Source: CAVXWV01 sp963695415 (GTDB lineage Bacteria > Chloroflexota > Anaerolineae > Anaerolineales > UBA4823). Taken from it: a stretch of DNA of 64,000 nt. Below the pieces are notes generated by a model. That model ran no database searches. It saw only the letters and a list, made by a program, of their open reading frames with translations, and was not told where the DNA came from. The stretch lies in contig CAVOGL010000009.1 of assembly GCA_963695415.1 (NCBI GenBank), forward strand, positions 115,176-179,175. Reading direction: 5' to 3'. Below, piece after piece: positions 9,402 to 18,069 of this stretch. Position 1 is the stretch's first letter, and the number at the start of each line of letters is the position of its first letter. The translations under genes were made by a program, and so were the position numbers.

Positions 9402-9440
9402 TCTCCATCCCATTTCGTAAATAGGTTTGAGAAATTCTTG

Positions 9441-9473
9441 CTGGGGCACCCTTTGTGCCCCAGTTTTGTTTTG
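9441..9473 (+). terminator. Rho-independent terminator of the amt-glnA operon
   Basis: A GC-rich hairpin (CTGGGGCAC, loop CCTTT, GTGCCCCAG) is followed by TTTTGTTTT, forty bases after the glnA stop. Confidence 0.9.
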
Positions 9474-9564
9474 CCTGACAAACTTTTACGATCCTTTTCG
9501 TTCGCAGCACACCAGCCGGTAAAACACCTTTTAATGGGATTAACCGTTAAATTGTTCTATTAAC

Positions 9565-9593
9565 TTGACAGTGTAATAGAAAAATGGTACGAT
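9565..9593 (+). promoter_or_regulatory. Sigma-70-type promoter of the XRE-cupin gene
   Basis: TTGACA at 9565-9570 and TACGAT at 9588-9593 are separated by 17 bases, about 50 bases before the start codon at 9642. The position after a terminator and before a new operon supports it. Confidence 0.6.
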
Positions 9594-9641
9594 GAGCTTG
9601 AAATGTACTATTATATTGTTACTGAATACAAGGGTTGATCG

Positions 9642-10346
9642 ATGCCCAGACGGTACCAGAGACGTGAGCAACGTAAAACTGTGGTTAACAACTCATGGAA
9701 CGAAAAATTGATGTCGATCATCGCACCATTTGCTGAGAGTGTTGGCGAACAGGAAATTAAAGTGGGGCAGCGGTTAAGAGAAATTCGCATGAAACGTGGT
9801 CTCAGCTTACGGGCTTTGGGAGATATAAGCGGTTTGAATTTCAACACGCTCAGCCTGATTGAGAACGAGAAATCATCCCCGAGTGTGAGCACGCTGCAGA
9901 ACCTGGCGGTAGCGTTGAGGATTCCGATTACAGCATTTTTCGAAAGCATAGAATCCCCGCCTGAGATAGTGCACCAACAATCAGGAAAACGCCCGAAAGC
10001 CAGGTTTCGTCATGGGATTCTGGAGGATTTGGGGGGCGGGTTGACCCTGGGTGAGGGTCTACCTCTTTTGATCTCGCTGGCACCTGGTGCTGATAGTGGT
10101 CCGGACGCTATCGTCCACAGTGGACAGGAATTTGTTTACTGCCTGAAAGGGCATCTAACATATGTCGTTGCAGGCAAACAGTTTGCACTGGAAGAAGGTG
10201 ACAGCCTGGTTTTCCAGGCTCAACTCCCTCATCTTTGGGGTAATTACAGCGATACAACCAGCAAATCTTTAATGATCCTCTGCCCAACAGATGAACATGA
10301 CCGGTCTGCGGAACAACATTTTGCCAATGGCTTAACGGAAGAATAA
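9642..10346 (+). CDS. XRE-family transcription regulator with C-terminal cupin domain
   Basis: The 234-residue protein has a helix-turn-helix of the Cro/cI type (VGQRLREIRMKRGLSLRALG, then SGLNFNTLSLIENEKSSPSV, about residues 40-95). A cupin beta-barrel follows (about 160-220), with HSGQEFVYCLKGHLTYVV and LEEGDSLVFQAQLPHLWGN. Members of this architecture sense small ligands or metals through the cupin and repress or activate nearby genes. It is the first gene after a terminator and promoter and heads the multiheme cytochrome and NifX/MinD cluster, so it is the likely regulator. An alternative start is the internal ATG about 24 codons in, giving MSIIAPF. Confidence 0.85.
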   Translation: MPRRYQRREQRKTVVNNSWNEKLMSIIAPFAESVGEQEIKVGQRLREIRMKRGLSLRALGDISGLNFNTLSLIENEKSSPSVSTLQNLAVALRIPITAFFESIESPPEIVHQQSGKRPKARFRHGILEDLGGGLTLGEGLPLLISLAPGADSGPDAIVHSGQEFVYCLKGHLTYVVAGKQFALEEGDSLVFQAQLPHLWGNYSDTTSKSLMILCPTDEHDRSAEQHFANGLTEE

Positions 10347-10365
10347 AAGTGGAAAGGTGATGAAA

Positions 10366-10941
10366 ATGACCTCACGACGGGAAATTATGTTCAAGATTAG
10401 TTTGCTTATTGGGGTAATGTTGATGCTCTCGGCTATTATTCATCCGGTAACCGTTTTTGCTCAGGATGAATCCCAGCCTGATAATGGTTGTATCAACTGT
10501 CATGAAAATTTGTATTTTCTCCATGACACAGGAAAGTGGTTTTGCATTTGTGCAGAACAGATGACCTGTACATGCTGCCATGGCGGCAATCCTGAAACCA
10601 ATGATGAAGCTACAGCTCATCAAGGCATGGAATTGTATCCTGTTGATGGCGAGAATCAGGTGTGTTTGAACTGCCACGAAACAGATTCAACGGAGAGGAT
10701 TGAAACTTTTGTTAATGTGGCAGGGACTGAACCTTTTCACTCCCAGACCACCTCAAGGCGAGCTGCCCTCCCGGAAACTCATGTTGATCAACTTGCGAAC
10801 AGTGGACAAATCCAGGCGCTTGAGCCTTGGCAGATCATCGGTCTTACTCTGACAGGAATAGCCTTTGTTGTAGTGGTGGCGGCAGGTTTTCGATGCTACC
10901 GCATAGATTGTCTGGCAAAACGCAAGAACAAAGAATCATAA
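10366..10941 (+). CDS. Membrane-anchored multiheme c-type cytochrome (three CxxCH)
   Basis: The protein of about 190 residues has a Sec-type signal peptide ending near PVTVFAQDE and three heme c attachment motifs: CINCH, CTCCH and CLNCH. A transmembrane helix near the C-terminus (IIGLTLTGIAFVVVVAAGF) leaves the hemes outside the membrane. A fourth cysteine pair precedes the second motif (CICAEQMTC). It probably carries electrons at the outer face of the membrane. I prefer the start at 10366 for spacing from AAAGG, but 10360 is possible. It lies between the cupin regulator and the NifX-like genes, with small gaps, which suggests one transcript. The exact partner and family are unknown. Confidence 0.75.
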   Translation: MTSRREIMFKISLLIGVMLMLSAIIHPVTVFAQDESQPDNGCINCHENLYFLHDTGKWFCICAEQMTCTCCHGGNPETNDEATAHQGMELYPVDGENQVCLNCHETDSTERIETFVNVAGTEPFHSQTTSRRAALPETHVDQLANSGQIQALEPWQIIGLTLTGIAFVVVVAAGFRCYRIDCLAKRKNKES

Positions 10942-10967
10942 GTATTCAGTTTAAAAAGGAGAAAGGT

Positions 10968-11366
10968 ATGAAAATTGCGGCGATTACAGAAGATGGTGCC
11001 ACCATCAGCCAACATTTTGGACGTGCACCCTATTACCTGGTCTTAACCATAGAGGATGGAATGATCAAAGTGCGTGAACTGAGGGAAAAACTTGGTCATG
11101 TCCAATTTGTGGATTTCCCCCATGATGAACCCTCACCTGGTCAACCGCATGGGATGGATAAAGTTTCACACCACAAGCATATGCGCATGGCGGAAGCAAT
11201 TTCCGACTGCCAGATTTTGCTTTGCAGGGGGATGGGAAGAGGTGCCTATGAGAGCATGAAAACAAATGGTATCCAGCCGATTGTCACGGATATTGAAAAG
11301 ATCGATGATGCCGTGTTAGCCTGCCTTGCAGGCACGATCGAGGATTTAACCGATAAACTACATTAA
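10968..11366 (+). CDS. NifX/NifB-type dinitrogenase iron-molybdenum cofactor fold protein (orange-protein-like)
   Basis: The 132-residue protein begins MKIAAITEDGATISQHFG, the typical first strand and loop of the NifX/NafY/NifB-C family, and includes an IAEAISDCQ-like segment (MAEAISDCQILLCRGMGRGAYESM). Family members bind metal-sulfur clusters. In sulfate reducers such proteins (orange protein, ORP) form a complex with two MinD-type ATPases; both are encoded a little downstream here. A His-rich stretch (HKHMRMAEA, preceded by HGMDKVSHH) may bind metal. The start at 10968 follows AAAGGAGAAAGGT. No nitrogenase gene is present in the window, so a role in nitrogen fixation is not indicated. Confidence 0.85.
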   Translation: MKIAAITEDGATISQHFGRAPYYLVLTIEDGMIKVRELREKLGHVQFVDFPHDEPSPGQPHGMDKVSHHKHMRMAEAISDCQILLCRGMGRGAYESMKTNGIQPIVTDIEKIDDAVLACLAGTIEDLTDKLH

Positions 11367-11383
11367 AGGAAGGGAGTTGTCAA

Positions 11384-11626
11384 ATGGTACAGCAATTTTT
11401 CAGGAACCGATTTGGACGGAACCGCACACAACAATCCGGACGAGGTGCTGGAAGAGGTCGAGGTTTCGGTGCTGGTCGGGGGGCAGGCGGAGGGGATAAA
11501 CCTGGCTCTGGACCTGGAGGTTTTTGTGTTTGCCCGAATTGTGGGAAGAAGACTCCCCATGTTGCTGGGGAACGCTGCAAGGACAAGAAGTGTCCAGACT
11601 GCGGGACCACCATGATGCGGGAATAA
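11384..11626 (+). CDS. Small glycine-rich zinc-ribbon protein
   Basis: This 80-residue protein has a Gly/Arg-rich first half (GRGAGRGRGFGAGRGAGGGD) and a C-terminal metal-binding knuckle pair: CPNCGKK and CPDCGTT, with an extra Cys in ERCKDKKC. Proteins of this form are often found beside NifX-like and MinD-like genes in anaerobes, which is the case here (18 bases after one NifX-like gene and four bases before another). Its job is unknown; the flexible basic half could bind nucleic acid or a protein partner. Confidence 0.75.
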   Translation: MVQQFFRNRFGRNRTQQSGRGAGRGRGFGAGRGAGGGDKPGSGPGGFCVCPNCGKKTPHVAGERCKDKKCPDCGTTMMRE

Positions 11627-11629
11627 CGT

Positions 11630-11995
11630 ATGAAGTTACTCGTAACTGCTACTACATCAGAAATCAACGCTCCGGTAGATCCTCGCTTCGGTCGCTGCGC
11701 ATTTTTCATCCTGGTGGAAACGGATTCTCTCGAGTGGAAAGCGTTTCCAAATCCAGGATTGAATGAACCTGGCGGAGCGGGTATCAAGGCTGCACAATTT
11801 GCTGCCGATCATGAAGCAGAGGTTGTTCTGAGTGGTGAGTTTGGTCCGAATGCCTTTAATGCATTGAAAGCCGCGAACATCCGCATGTTTCATGTCGATA
11901 ATGCCTTTTCAGTACTGGATGCGATCAATCAGTTCAAAAAAGAGCAGCTGACGCCCGTAGCTGAACCGAAGAAGCGCGATCGAATGGCGCGATAA
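11630..11995 (+). CDS. Second NifX/NifB-type metal-cluster binding protein
   Basis: The 121-residue protein has the family's characteristic beginning (MKLLVTATTSEINAPVDPRFGRC) and the GAGIKAAQFAADHEAEVVLSG helix and strand, then GPNAFNALKAANI. This is the DPRFGR subgroup, the one closest to the Desulfovibrio orange protein. It is packed tightly between the zinc-ribbon gene and the first MinD ATPase. Members bind a Mo/Cu or Fe/Mo-type cluster or are apo-carriers. Together with the neighbouring genes it points to an ORP-type complex. Confidence 0.88.
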   Translation: MKLLVTATTSEINAPVDPRFGRCAFFILVETDSLEWKAFPNPGLNEPGGAGIKAAQFAADHEAEVVLSGEFGPNAFNALKAANIRMFHVDNAFSVLDAINQFKKEQLTPVAEPKKRDRMAR

Positions 11996-12006
11996 CTGGG
12001 TACTGC

Positions 12007-12873
12007 ATGATCGTCGCTGTTGCCAGTGGAAAAGGAGGGACCGGTAAGACAACGATTGCAACAAGTCTGGCATTAAGTCTGGCAGGCATCCATGAGACTG
12101 CACCGCTATTTCTGGATTGTGACGTTGAAGCTCCTGATGCACACTTGTTTCTAAGTCCCAGTTTTTCAAGCCAGGAAAAAGTTGGGATTTTGATCCCTGA
12201 GATCGATGAAAAGAAGTGTACGAAATGTGGGACATGTGTCGATGCCTGCCAGTTCAATGCTCTTGCGATCCTGGGGGAGAGGGTGATTGTTTTTCCTGAG
12301 CTTTGCCACGGCTGTGGGAGTTGTTCATCTTTATGTCCCGAAAAGGCAATCTGTGAAAAACCCAACCATATAGGCATCCTGGAAAGTGGTGTAGCACGTG
12401 ATGGCATTACTTTCTCCCATGGTTATTTGAACATCGGTGAACCCATGGCGGTCCCGATCATCCGCCAGCTGAAATCCTCGAATAAAGGGAAGCACAACCA
12501 GTACACAATCATCGATTGTCCCCCTGGTACTTCATGCCCGGTGGTTGCCTCAGTTCAAGGAGTAGATTTTCTCCTTCTGGTTACAGAGCCGACCCCTTTT
12601 GGTCTGCATGATTTAAGACTGGCGGTGCAGCTGGCTCGCCAGCTGCATCTGCCTGCTGGAGTGATCATTAATAAAGAACAGGGATCTTATCAAGAAACCG
12701 AGGATTATTGCAAAACAGAAGGCATCCCGATCATGATGCGGATTCCATTCAAGCGTAATATCGCAGAAGGGATTGCGCGAGGGATAAATCTAATCGATAT
12801 CGTACCTGAATACCGGCAAGATTTTACCCGGCTTCTGAAATTTACAGAATATGTGTCCGGAGAATCTTCGTGA
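12007..12873 (+). CDS. MinD/Mrp-superfamily ATPase with inserted 2[4Fe-4S] ferredoxin domain (first copy)
   Basis: The 288-residue protein has the deviant Walker A motif of MinD proteins (SGKGGTGKTTIATSLA) at its N-terminus. A bacterial ferredoxin insert lies at about residues 65-115, with two four-cysteine clusters (CTKCGTCVDAC and CHGCGSCSSLC). Switch and Walker B elements follow (TIIDCPPGTSCPV). Paired proteins of this kind are encoded in the orange-protein operon of Desulfovibrio and act with the NifX-like protein. The next gene overlaps it by four bases and is a paralogue, so the two likely form a heterodimer. ATP hydrolysis coupled to Fe-S redox chemistry is expected from the family. 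Confidence 0.9.
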   Translation: MIVAVASGKGGTGKTTIATSLALSLAGIHETAPLFLDCDVEAPDAHLFLSPSFSSQEKVGILIPEIDEKKCTKCGTCVDACQFNALAILGERVIVFPELCHGCGSCSSLCPEKAICEKPNHIGILESGVARDGITFSHGYLNIGEPMAVPIIRQLKSSNKGKHNQYTIIDCPPGTSCPVVASVQGVDFLLLVTEPTPFGLHDLRLAVQLARQLHLPAGVIINKEQGSYQETEDYCKTEGIPIMMRIPFKRNIAEGIARGINLIDIVPEYRQDFTRLLKFTEYVSGESS

Positions 12874-13772
12874 AACAGCTCGTCGTTCTCAGCGGGAAAG
12901 GAGGCACAGGGAAAACGAGTTTCCTGGCAGCTTTTGCCCACTCAGCCCTCTCTTCAGAGAGGCATAAGGCAACGCTTGTGGATGCTGACGTCGATGCATC
13001 GAATTTGGAATTACTGCTTCATCCAAAGAAAGAAGAAGTTCATCCTTTCCTGGGAGGCAAAAAAGCAAAGATTGATCCCGGGCTGTGCCAGGGATGTGGG
13101 TGCTGTGAGCAGGTCTGCCGGTTTCAGGCGATCGTGACTTCCGAGACTTCATTTATCAGAAGGGTAGATCCAATAGCATGTGAAGGATGTGCAGCGTGTG
13201 CTTACCAGTGCCCAGAAAGTGCAATACGGATGGAGGAACATCTTGCCGGTCATTGGTATCGTTCCGAAAGCCATTTGGGTTCACTTTTCCATGCAAACCT
13301 TTTACCAGCTCAGGAGAATTCTGGAAAACTGGTCTCCATCATCAAACAACATGCCAGGGAAAAAGCTCAGAAAGAAGAGGATTCGCTGCTGTTGATAGAT
13401 GGTCCACCAGGGACAGGTTGTCCGGTTATCTCGGCGATGAGTGGGACGGATCTGGTTGTGCTCATCGCTGAACCTTCGGTCTCCGGTTTGCACGATATGA
13501 ACCGGATCGTGGAAATCACGAAGCATTTTCATATTCCGTCCCTGGTATGTATCAACAAAGCTGATCTATCGTGGGAACTTACCCAACAAATCGAGGACTA
13601 CTGCCAGCAGCGGTCGCTTGAGATCTTAGGAAAGGTCTTGTTTGATGAGGCAATCACTGCTGCGATGATGGATGGGTCGACCATCCATGAGTATTGTCCT
13701 CAATGTCAAAGCTCACAATCTCTTCAAGCGATTTGGGAAAGGCTTGAAGAAAAAATAAATTCTTCCGAGTGA
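12870..13772 (+). CDS. MinD/Mrp-superfamily ATPase with inserted ferredoxin domain (second copy)
   Basis: The 300-residue paralogue of the preceding gene begins with LSGKGGTGKTSFLAAFA, again the deviant Walker A. The ferredoxin insert has CQGCGCCEQVC and CEGCAACAYQC, and Walker B reads LLIDGPPGTGCPV. The four-base overlap with the upstream gene suggests coupled translation and a stable one-to-one complex. It closes the NifX/MinD cluster. Near the end CPQC adds another possible metal site that the first copy lacks. Confidence 0.9.
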   Translation: MKQLVVLSGKGGTGKTSFLAAFAHSALSSERHKATLVDADVDASNLELLLHPKKEEVHPFLGGKKAKIDPGLCQGCGCCEQVCRFQAIVTSETSFIRRVDPIACEGCAACAYQCPESAIRMEEHLAGHWYRSESHLGSLFHANLLPAQENSGKLVSIIKQHAREKAQKEEDSLLLIDGPPGTGCPVISAMSGTDLVVLIAEPSVSGLHDMNRIVEITKHFHIPSLVCINKADLSWELTQQIEDYCQQRSLEILGKVLFDEAITAAMMDGSTIHEYCPQCQSSQSLQAIWERLEEKINSSE

Positions 13773-13787
13773 AACTAAACCTAATAT

Positions 13788-15044
13788 ATGAGAGATCTTG
13801 AACTAATTAAGCCTGTATTCTTAACCAACTCTGTCCGCTGCTTCTTGTGGTTTTTCTTTGCTGTCTATTTATTGCTCCCGGGCAACCGTATCAGTCAGGC
13901 GGCAGACGATCAGCCAATCGTCAGAGCGGTTTTGTTTTATTCGCCGACTTGCGGGCATTGCGAATACGTTATCGTGGAGATCCTGCCTTCTATCTTCGAA
14001 AAGTATGCAGACCAGCTGGAGATGGTCGGTGTTGATGTCTCAACGCCAGAAGGCAGTTACCTGTTCCAGGCAGTGCTGGTGCATTTTGGGTTGGATCAAG
14101 GTGGGGTTCCCTTCCTGGTGGTCGGGGATCAATACCTGGTTGGTTCAGTCGATATCCCCGAAAAATTTTCGGGCATCATTGATGATTATCTTTCACAGGG
14201 CGGTGTGGACTGGCCGTCGGTGCCCGAAATCCAACAGGCGATGAACACCCAGGGTGAGGCAAGTGCAAGTGCAACTGCAACTGCAACTGCTGCTCCTACT
14301 GCAACTGTTGCTCCTACTACAGCAGTACACATGCAGGAAGAGGCGACTCCTACAGTTCCGATTGAGCCCACGGCGACGGCTGAACAACCTGTCGCTGCTA
14401 TGGACCGGCTGGATGATAGTGATGGGTCATTGCCAGTGCACCATGGACAATCAAGCATCAAAGAGAAAATTGCTCGCGATCCGGCAGGGAACACAGCTGC
14501 GATTGTAGTTCTTGCCGGTATCCTGGCGAGTTTATTGTTCATTGGAATTGTTCTAATCCGATTTCCTGACAAACCGGGTCCACGCGTCCCCAAATGGGTT
14601 GTACCCGTGATATGTCTTGTTGGTATTGTCGTCGCCGGATATTTAGCCTATGTTGAGACAAACCAGGTGGAGGCAGTATGTGGTCCGGTGGGAGATTGTA
14701 ATACCGTCCAACAAAGCGAATTTGCCCGTTTGTTTGGGATTTTGCCGGTTGGGATTCTCGGGTTGGTGGGTTATTTCCTGATACTTTGTGCCTGGCTGGT
14801 ATCGTCCTTTGGTAAGAAGGAAGTGCAGTCGATTGCCAGTTTCATCCTCTTCGGATTGGTGTTGATTGGCACTTTGTTCTCCCTTTACCTGACATTCCTG
14901 GAACCATTTGTTATCGGCGCATCGTGTGCCTGGTGTTTGACATCAGCGGTATTAATGACCCTGTTAATGTGGGTGACTTTCCCGCCGACAAGATTGCTGA
15001 TTGACGTTGTACACTTGTTATCCTTCAACAAGGAAAATAAATGA
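13788..15044 (+). CDS. Thioredoxin-like domain fused to a VKOR disulfide-forming membrane domain
   Basis: The 418-residue protein starts with a signal-anchor (WFFFAVYLLLPG), then a thioredoxin-like domain (about residues 45-145) with the active site SPTCGHCEY. A low-complexity Ala/Thr/Pro linker follows (about 158-200). Four or more membrane helices make a vitamin K epoxide reductase (VKOR) domain with the loop cysteines CGPVGDC and the redox motif CAWC. VKOR proteins oxidise quinone and drive disulfide formation in exported proteins. Bacterial VKOR fusions usually carry the thioredoxin part at the C-terminus; here it comes first. It sits 16 bases after the MinD gene and may serve the exported cytochrome. 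Confidence 0.88.
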   Translation: MRDLELIKPVFLTNSVRCFLWFFFAVYLLLPGNRISQAADDQPIVRAVLFYSPTCGHCEYVIVEILPSIFEKYADQLEMVGVDVSTPEGSYLFQAVLVHFGLDQGGVPFLVVGDQYLVGSVDIPEKFSGIIDDYLSQGGVDWPSVPEIQQAMNTQGEASASATATATAAPTATVAPTTAVHMQEEATPTVPIEPTATAEQPVAAMDRLDDSDGSLPVHHGQSSIKEKIARDPAGNTAAIVVLAGILASLLFIGIVLIRFPDKPGPRVPKWVVPVICLVGIVVAGYLAYVETNQVEAVCGPVGDCNTVQQSEFARLFGILPVGILGLVGYFLILCAWLVSSFGKKEVQSIASFILFGLVLIGTLFSLYLTFLEPFVIGASCAWCLTSAVLMTLLMWVTFPPTRLLIDVVHLLSFNKENK

Positions 15045-15512
15045 TACACTCAGAATAATCACCATTTTTGGATAGGTGTGTTTCCCGACTCGAGTAGAAA
15101 TCAACGGAATGAAGAAATGCACTAAATGAATTCATTAATTAACCTGGATTGCCAGAATTCATATATCACATCGCTTTGATCATGCCAAGAAATAAATTTA
15201 CACTAACGATCTATAAGTCCTCAATCTCGGACAGCAAAGAAGGTTTCGACCTTCTTGATATCAATCATGGGTTAATTACAATCTGGCAATCGAATAATTT
15301 AATACTCATAAGTTATTACACTAACATAGAAAATGTAATTTAAAAAATTCACAACATCCAGACACTTGCAGGATTTGGGCAAACATGAGATAAAAATCTC
15401 TAGTGTTTCGCTCCTTTGCTGAGATGGATAAGCCCAGTTAACCCTTTGTTATAATCAATATAGCTGGTTGCCGACTGATTACAGGATGCAACCCGCAATC
15501 CTGAAAATAATC
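15045..15512. other. AT-rich intergenic region without a recognised gene
   Basis: About 470 bases separate the VKOR-fusion gene from the LuxR-type gene. The stretch is rich in A and T. It contains one small open frame of 64 codons (15149-15343) with no ribosome binding site and no recognisable content. I see no clear terminator or riboswitch. Confidence 0.6.
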
Positions 15513-17901
15513 ATGGCTTCAGTTTTTGATAGATTTTCACTCATCCAGACCAAAGTCCACCGTCCAATCATTCCGGAGGACCTGGTAGCCCGTCCTCACT
15601 TGACGGATTGGCTCGAAGCGCGCCGAAACCGACCGGTTACCCTGGTATCTGCTCCCGCCGGATATGGCAAAAGCACCTTGATCAGCAGCTGGTTAGATCA
15701 CTGCAATTACCCGAGTACCTGGCTTACTTTGGATGTTGAGGATAATGATCTTGCGTTTTTCGCTGGAAGAATCGTATGCCTTTCTTCAGAAGACATTAGG
15801 GGACGGTTTCGACCTGAACGCAGCGAAGGAATTAGATCAACAATCCGAAGGCTGGGTGACTGGTTTACGCCTGGCGGTGCTGTCACTGCGTCACCGAGTT
15901 GGGAATCAATCGACTAACTTCATCCCAACAGCCAATAACCAGTATGTTCTGGATTATTTGATGACGGAAATCCTGGAGAGTCAATCAGCAGTAATCTCCG
16001 AATGGTTGTTGAAGACATCGATCCTTTCACGTTTTAATGCTGGATTGTGTGAGGCAGTATGCCTTAAACAGGATAGAGTAAACTCGCAATCCAAAGATGG
16101 CACTACATTGGATGGAGATGGATTTCTAAAATGGCTGATAGCCTCAAATCTGTTTTGCATTGTTCTGGATGACCAACACCAATGGGTTCGATACCACAAC
16201 CTGTTCAGGGATTTCTTACGAGAAGAATTATTCCGACGGTATGATCCAATCGAAGTAAACGCTATTCATATCCGGGCAAGTGGATGGTTTTCGAAGCAGG
16301 GTTTGATTGATGAAGCGCTTCAACATACACTGGACGCCGGGGAGCTCGCCGGTGCAGCCAGTCTGATTGAGCAAAACGGTACAGTATTATTGAACGAAGA
16401 CAAGTGGTATACACTGGAAAAGTGGCTGGCAAAAATACCTGATGATATCATCGTAAATCGACCTAAGCTGTTATTAGCCAGAGCCTGGGTGGACTATCAT
16501 CATTTTACGCTGCCCACTATTCCTCCCATTCTTGAGTCCATCGAGAAAATCTTGAAAGAGGATGCATCTTCGAAACCTGTGTGGGGAGAGGTAGACTTTT
16601 TCTGGGGTCATCATTGGTTTTGGCAGGGTCAAACTGCTCGAAGTTTGGATTTATTTAACCGCTCTCTGGAACGGATACCCAAAATCGCCAGTTTAGCCAG
16701 AAGCGACGCCGAACTTTTCTGGGGTTTAGCCAGCCAGATGTCTGGCAGGGAAAATGAGGCTGTACAACAGTTGAATCGATGGCTTTATTATGATCAACCC
16801 CTGCATCCCGGTCACCAGACCAAGTTGATGGGATCGCTCGCTTTTATCTACCTGCTAACAGGGGAACTTAATGAGGCTGCTAGAGTGGTCCGGCAAATCC
16901 AGGAATTGGCTGCGAAGCATGATAACCTGTATATTTTAGCCTGGACTTCCTATCTGGAAGGGATGATCCATTATTTCCGGGATGACCTGGATAACGCGGT
17001 GCGTTGTTTTGATTTTGCCGTTAAAAACCGCTATGTCCTGCACAATGCCGCCGCAATCGACGGTTTGGCTGGATTAACCCTCACCTACCAGGCTCTCGGG
17101 CAAACAGTTAACGCCGAAGCTACCATGGCACAAATGCAAGAATTTTCCCAAGAAATTTATAAACCAGCCGATAAAACCATTGCCTTTTCCTGCCAGGCTC
17201 GACTTTCCCTGTTGCAAGATAATCTTGATACAGCGGTGCGCTGGATATCGATGGCTGACTTAAACACGGACAGGGGAATTATGTTCTACTTCCTGGAAAT
17301 CCCTCGATTAACGGAATGCCGGGTTCTGATTGCCCAGGCAACCCCTGCAAGCCTTGCAGAAGCCATCCAAAAATTAAATGGATTTGAACAGCAGAACATC
17401 GACGAGCATAATAAGCATCAGTTGATTGAAATTCTGCTGCTGCAAGCTCTGGCTTACCAGAAGCAAAACCAAAGCGAACAAGCGCTGGAAGCTTTAGCGC
17501 GCGCAATCACCCTTGGCGAACCTGGAGGTTGGATCCGACCTTTTGTGGATGGAGGATCAGAAATATCCCAGTTGCTCAATAAGCTGGCTGCACAACAGGG
17601 GCAAACTGGATATGTCAGCAAGATATTGGCAGCGATGGCAACTGGTCCGGCTGTAAAAAAACCGGAGAAACATGTCTCAACATCACCAGCCCTGATCGAA
17701 TCTCTGACCTACCGTGAATACGAAATTCTCGAATTGTTGGGTAAACGGATGACCAATAAAGAAATAGCCTCCGAGTTGGTGATTTCGGTGGGGACTGTCC
17801 AGCAGCACCTCAACCACATTTATGGAAAGTTGAATGTCAAAGGTCGAAGACAAGCGATTACCGAAGCCTCAAAACTAAATCTTATTCAATCGAATCAATA
17901 A
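15513..17901 (+). pseudogene. MalT-type LuxR transcription regulator, disrupted by an internal deletion and frame change
   Basis: The first frame has the start of the MalT/LuxR ATPase: LIQTKVHRPIIPEDLVAR, then Walker A APAGYGKSTLISSW, then TWLTLDVEDNDL. At about 15747-15755 the reading frame changes, and the continuation begins LRFSLEESYAFLQ. In intact relatives roughly 110-130 residues, including Walker B and the sensor region, separate these two blocks. The rest is normal: a long TPR-like region, then a C-terminal LuxR helix-turn-helix (LTYREYEILELLGKRMTNKE and SVGTVQQHLNHIYGKL). As written, no full regulator is made. A start at 15468 is also possible. Confidence 0.85.
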
Positions 17902-18069
17902 CCACCGGAATTTGGATTTATCTAATCCAATATATAAGGTTTATATAAGCTTCTCTTAGTGTCGCGAACGCCAACACTTTGTTATGCTTTAAACAGTTAA
18001 TCGACATATTCGATGATCTGGTTCTTTTCTCCAGGTCTAGATAACTTATTTCAATCAACAGGAGAAAAA

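Noticed and set aside
10968..13772. Nitrogen-fixation cluster
   Set aside because: NifX-like proteins and MinD ATPases alone, without nifH, nifD, nifK or nifB, fit the orange-protein complex better.
15149..15343. 64-codon open frame
   Set aside because: It lies in AT-rich intergenic DNA and has no ribosome binding site or recognisable content.
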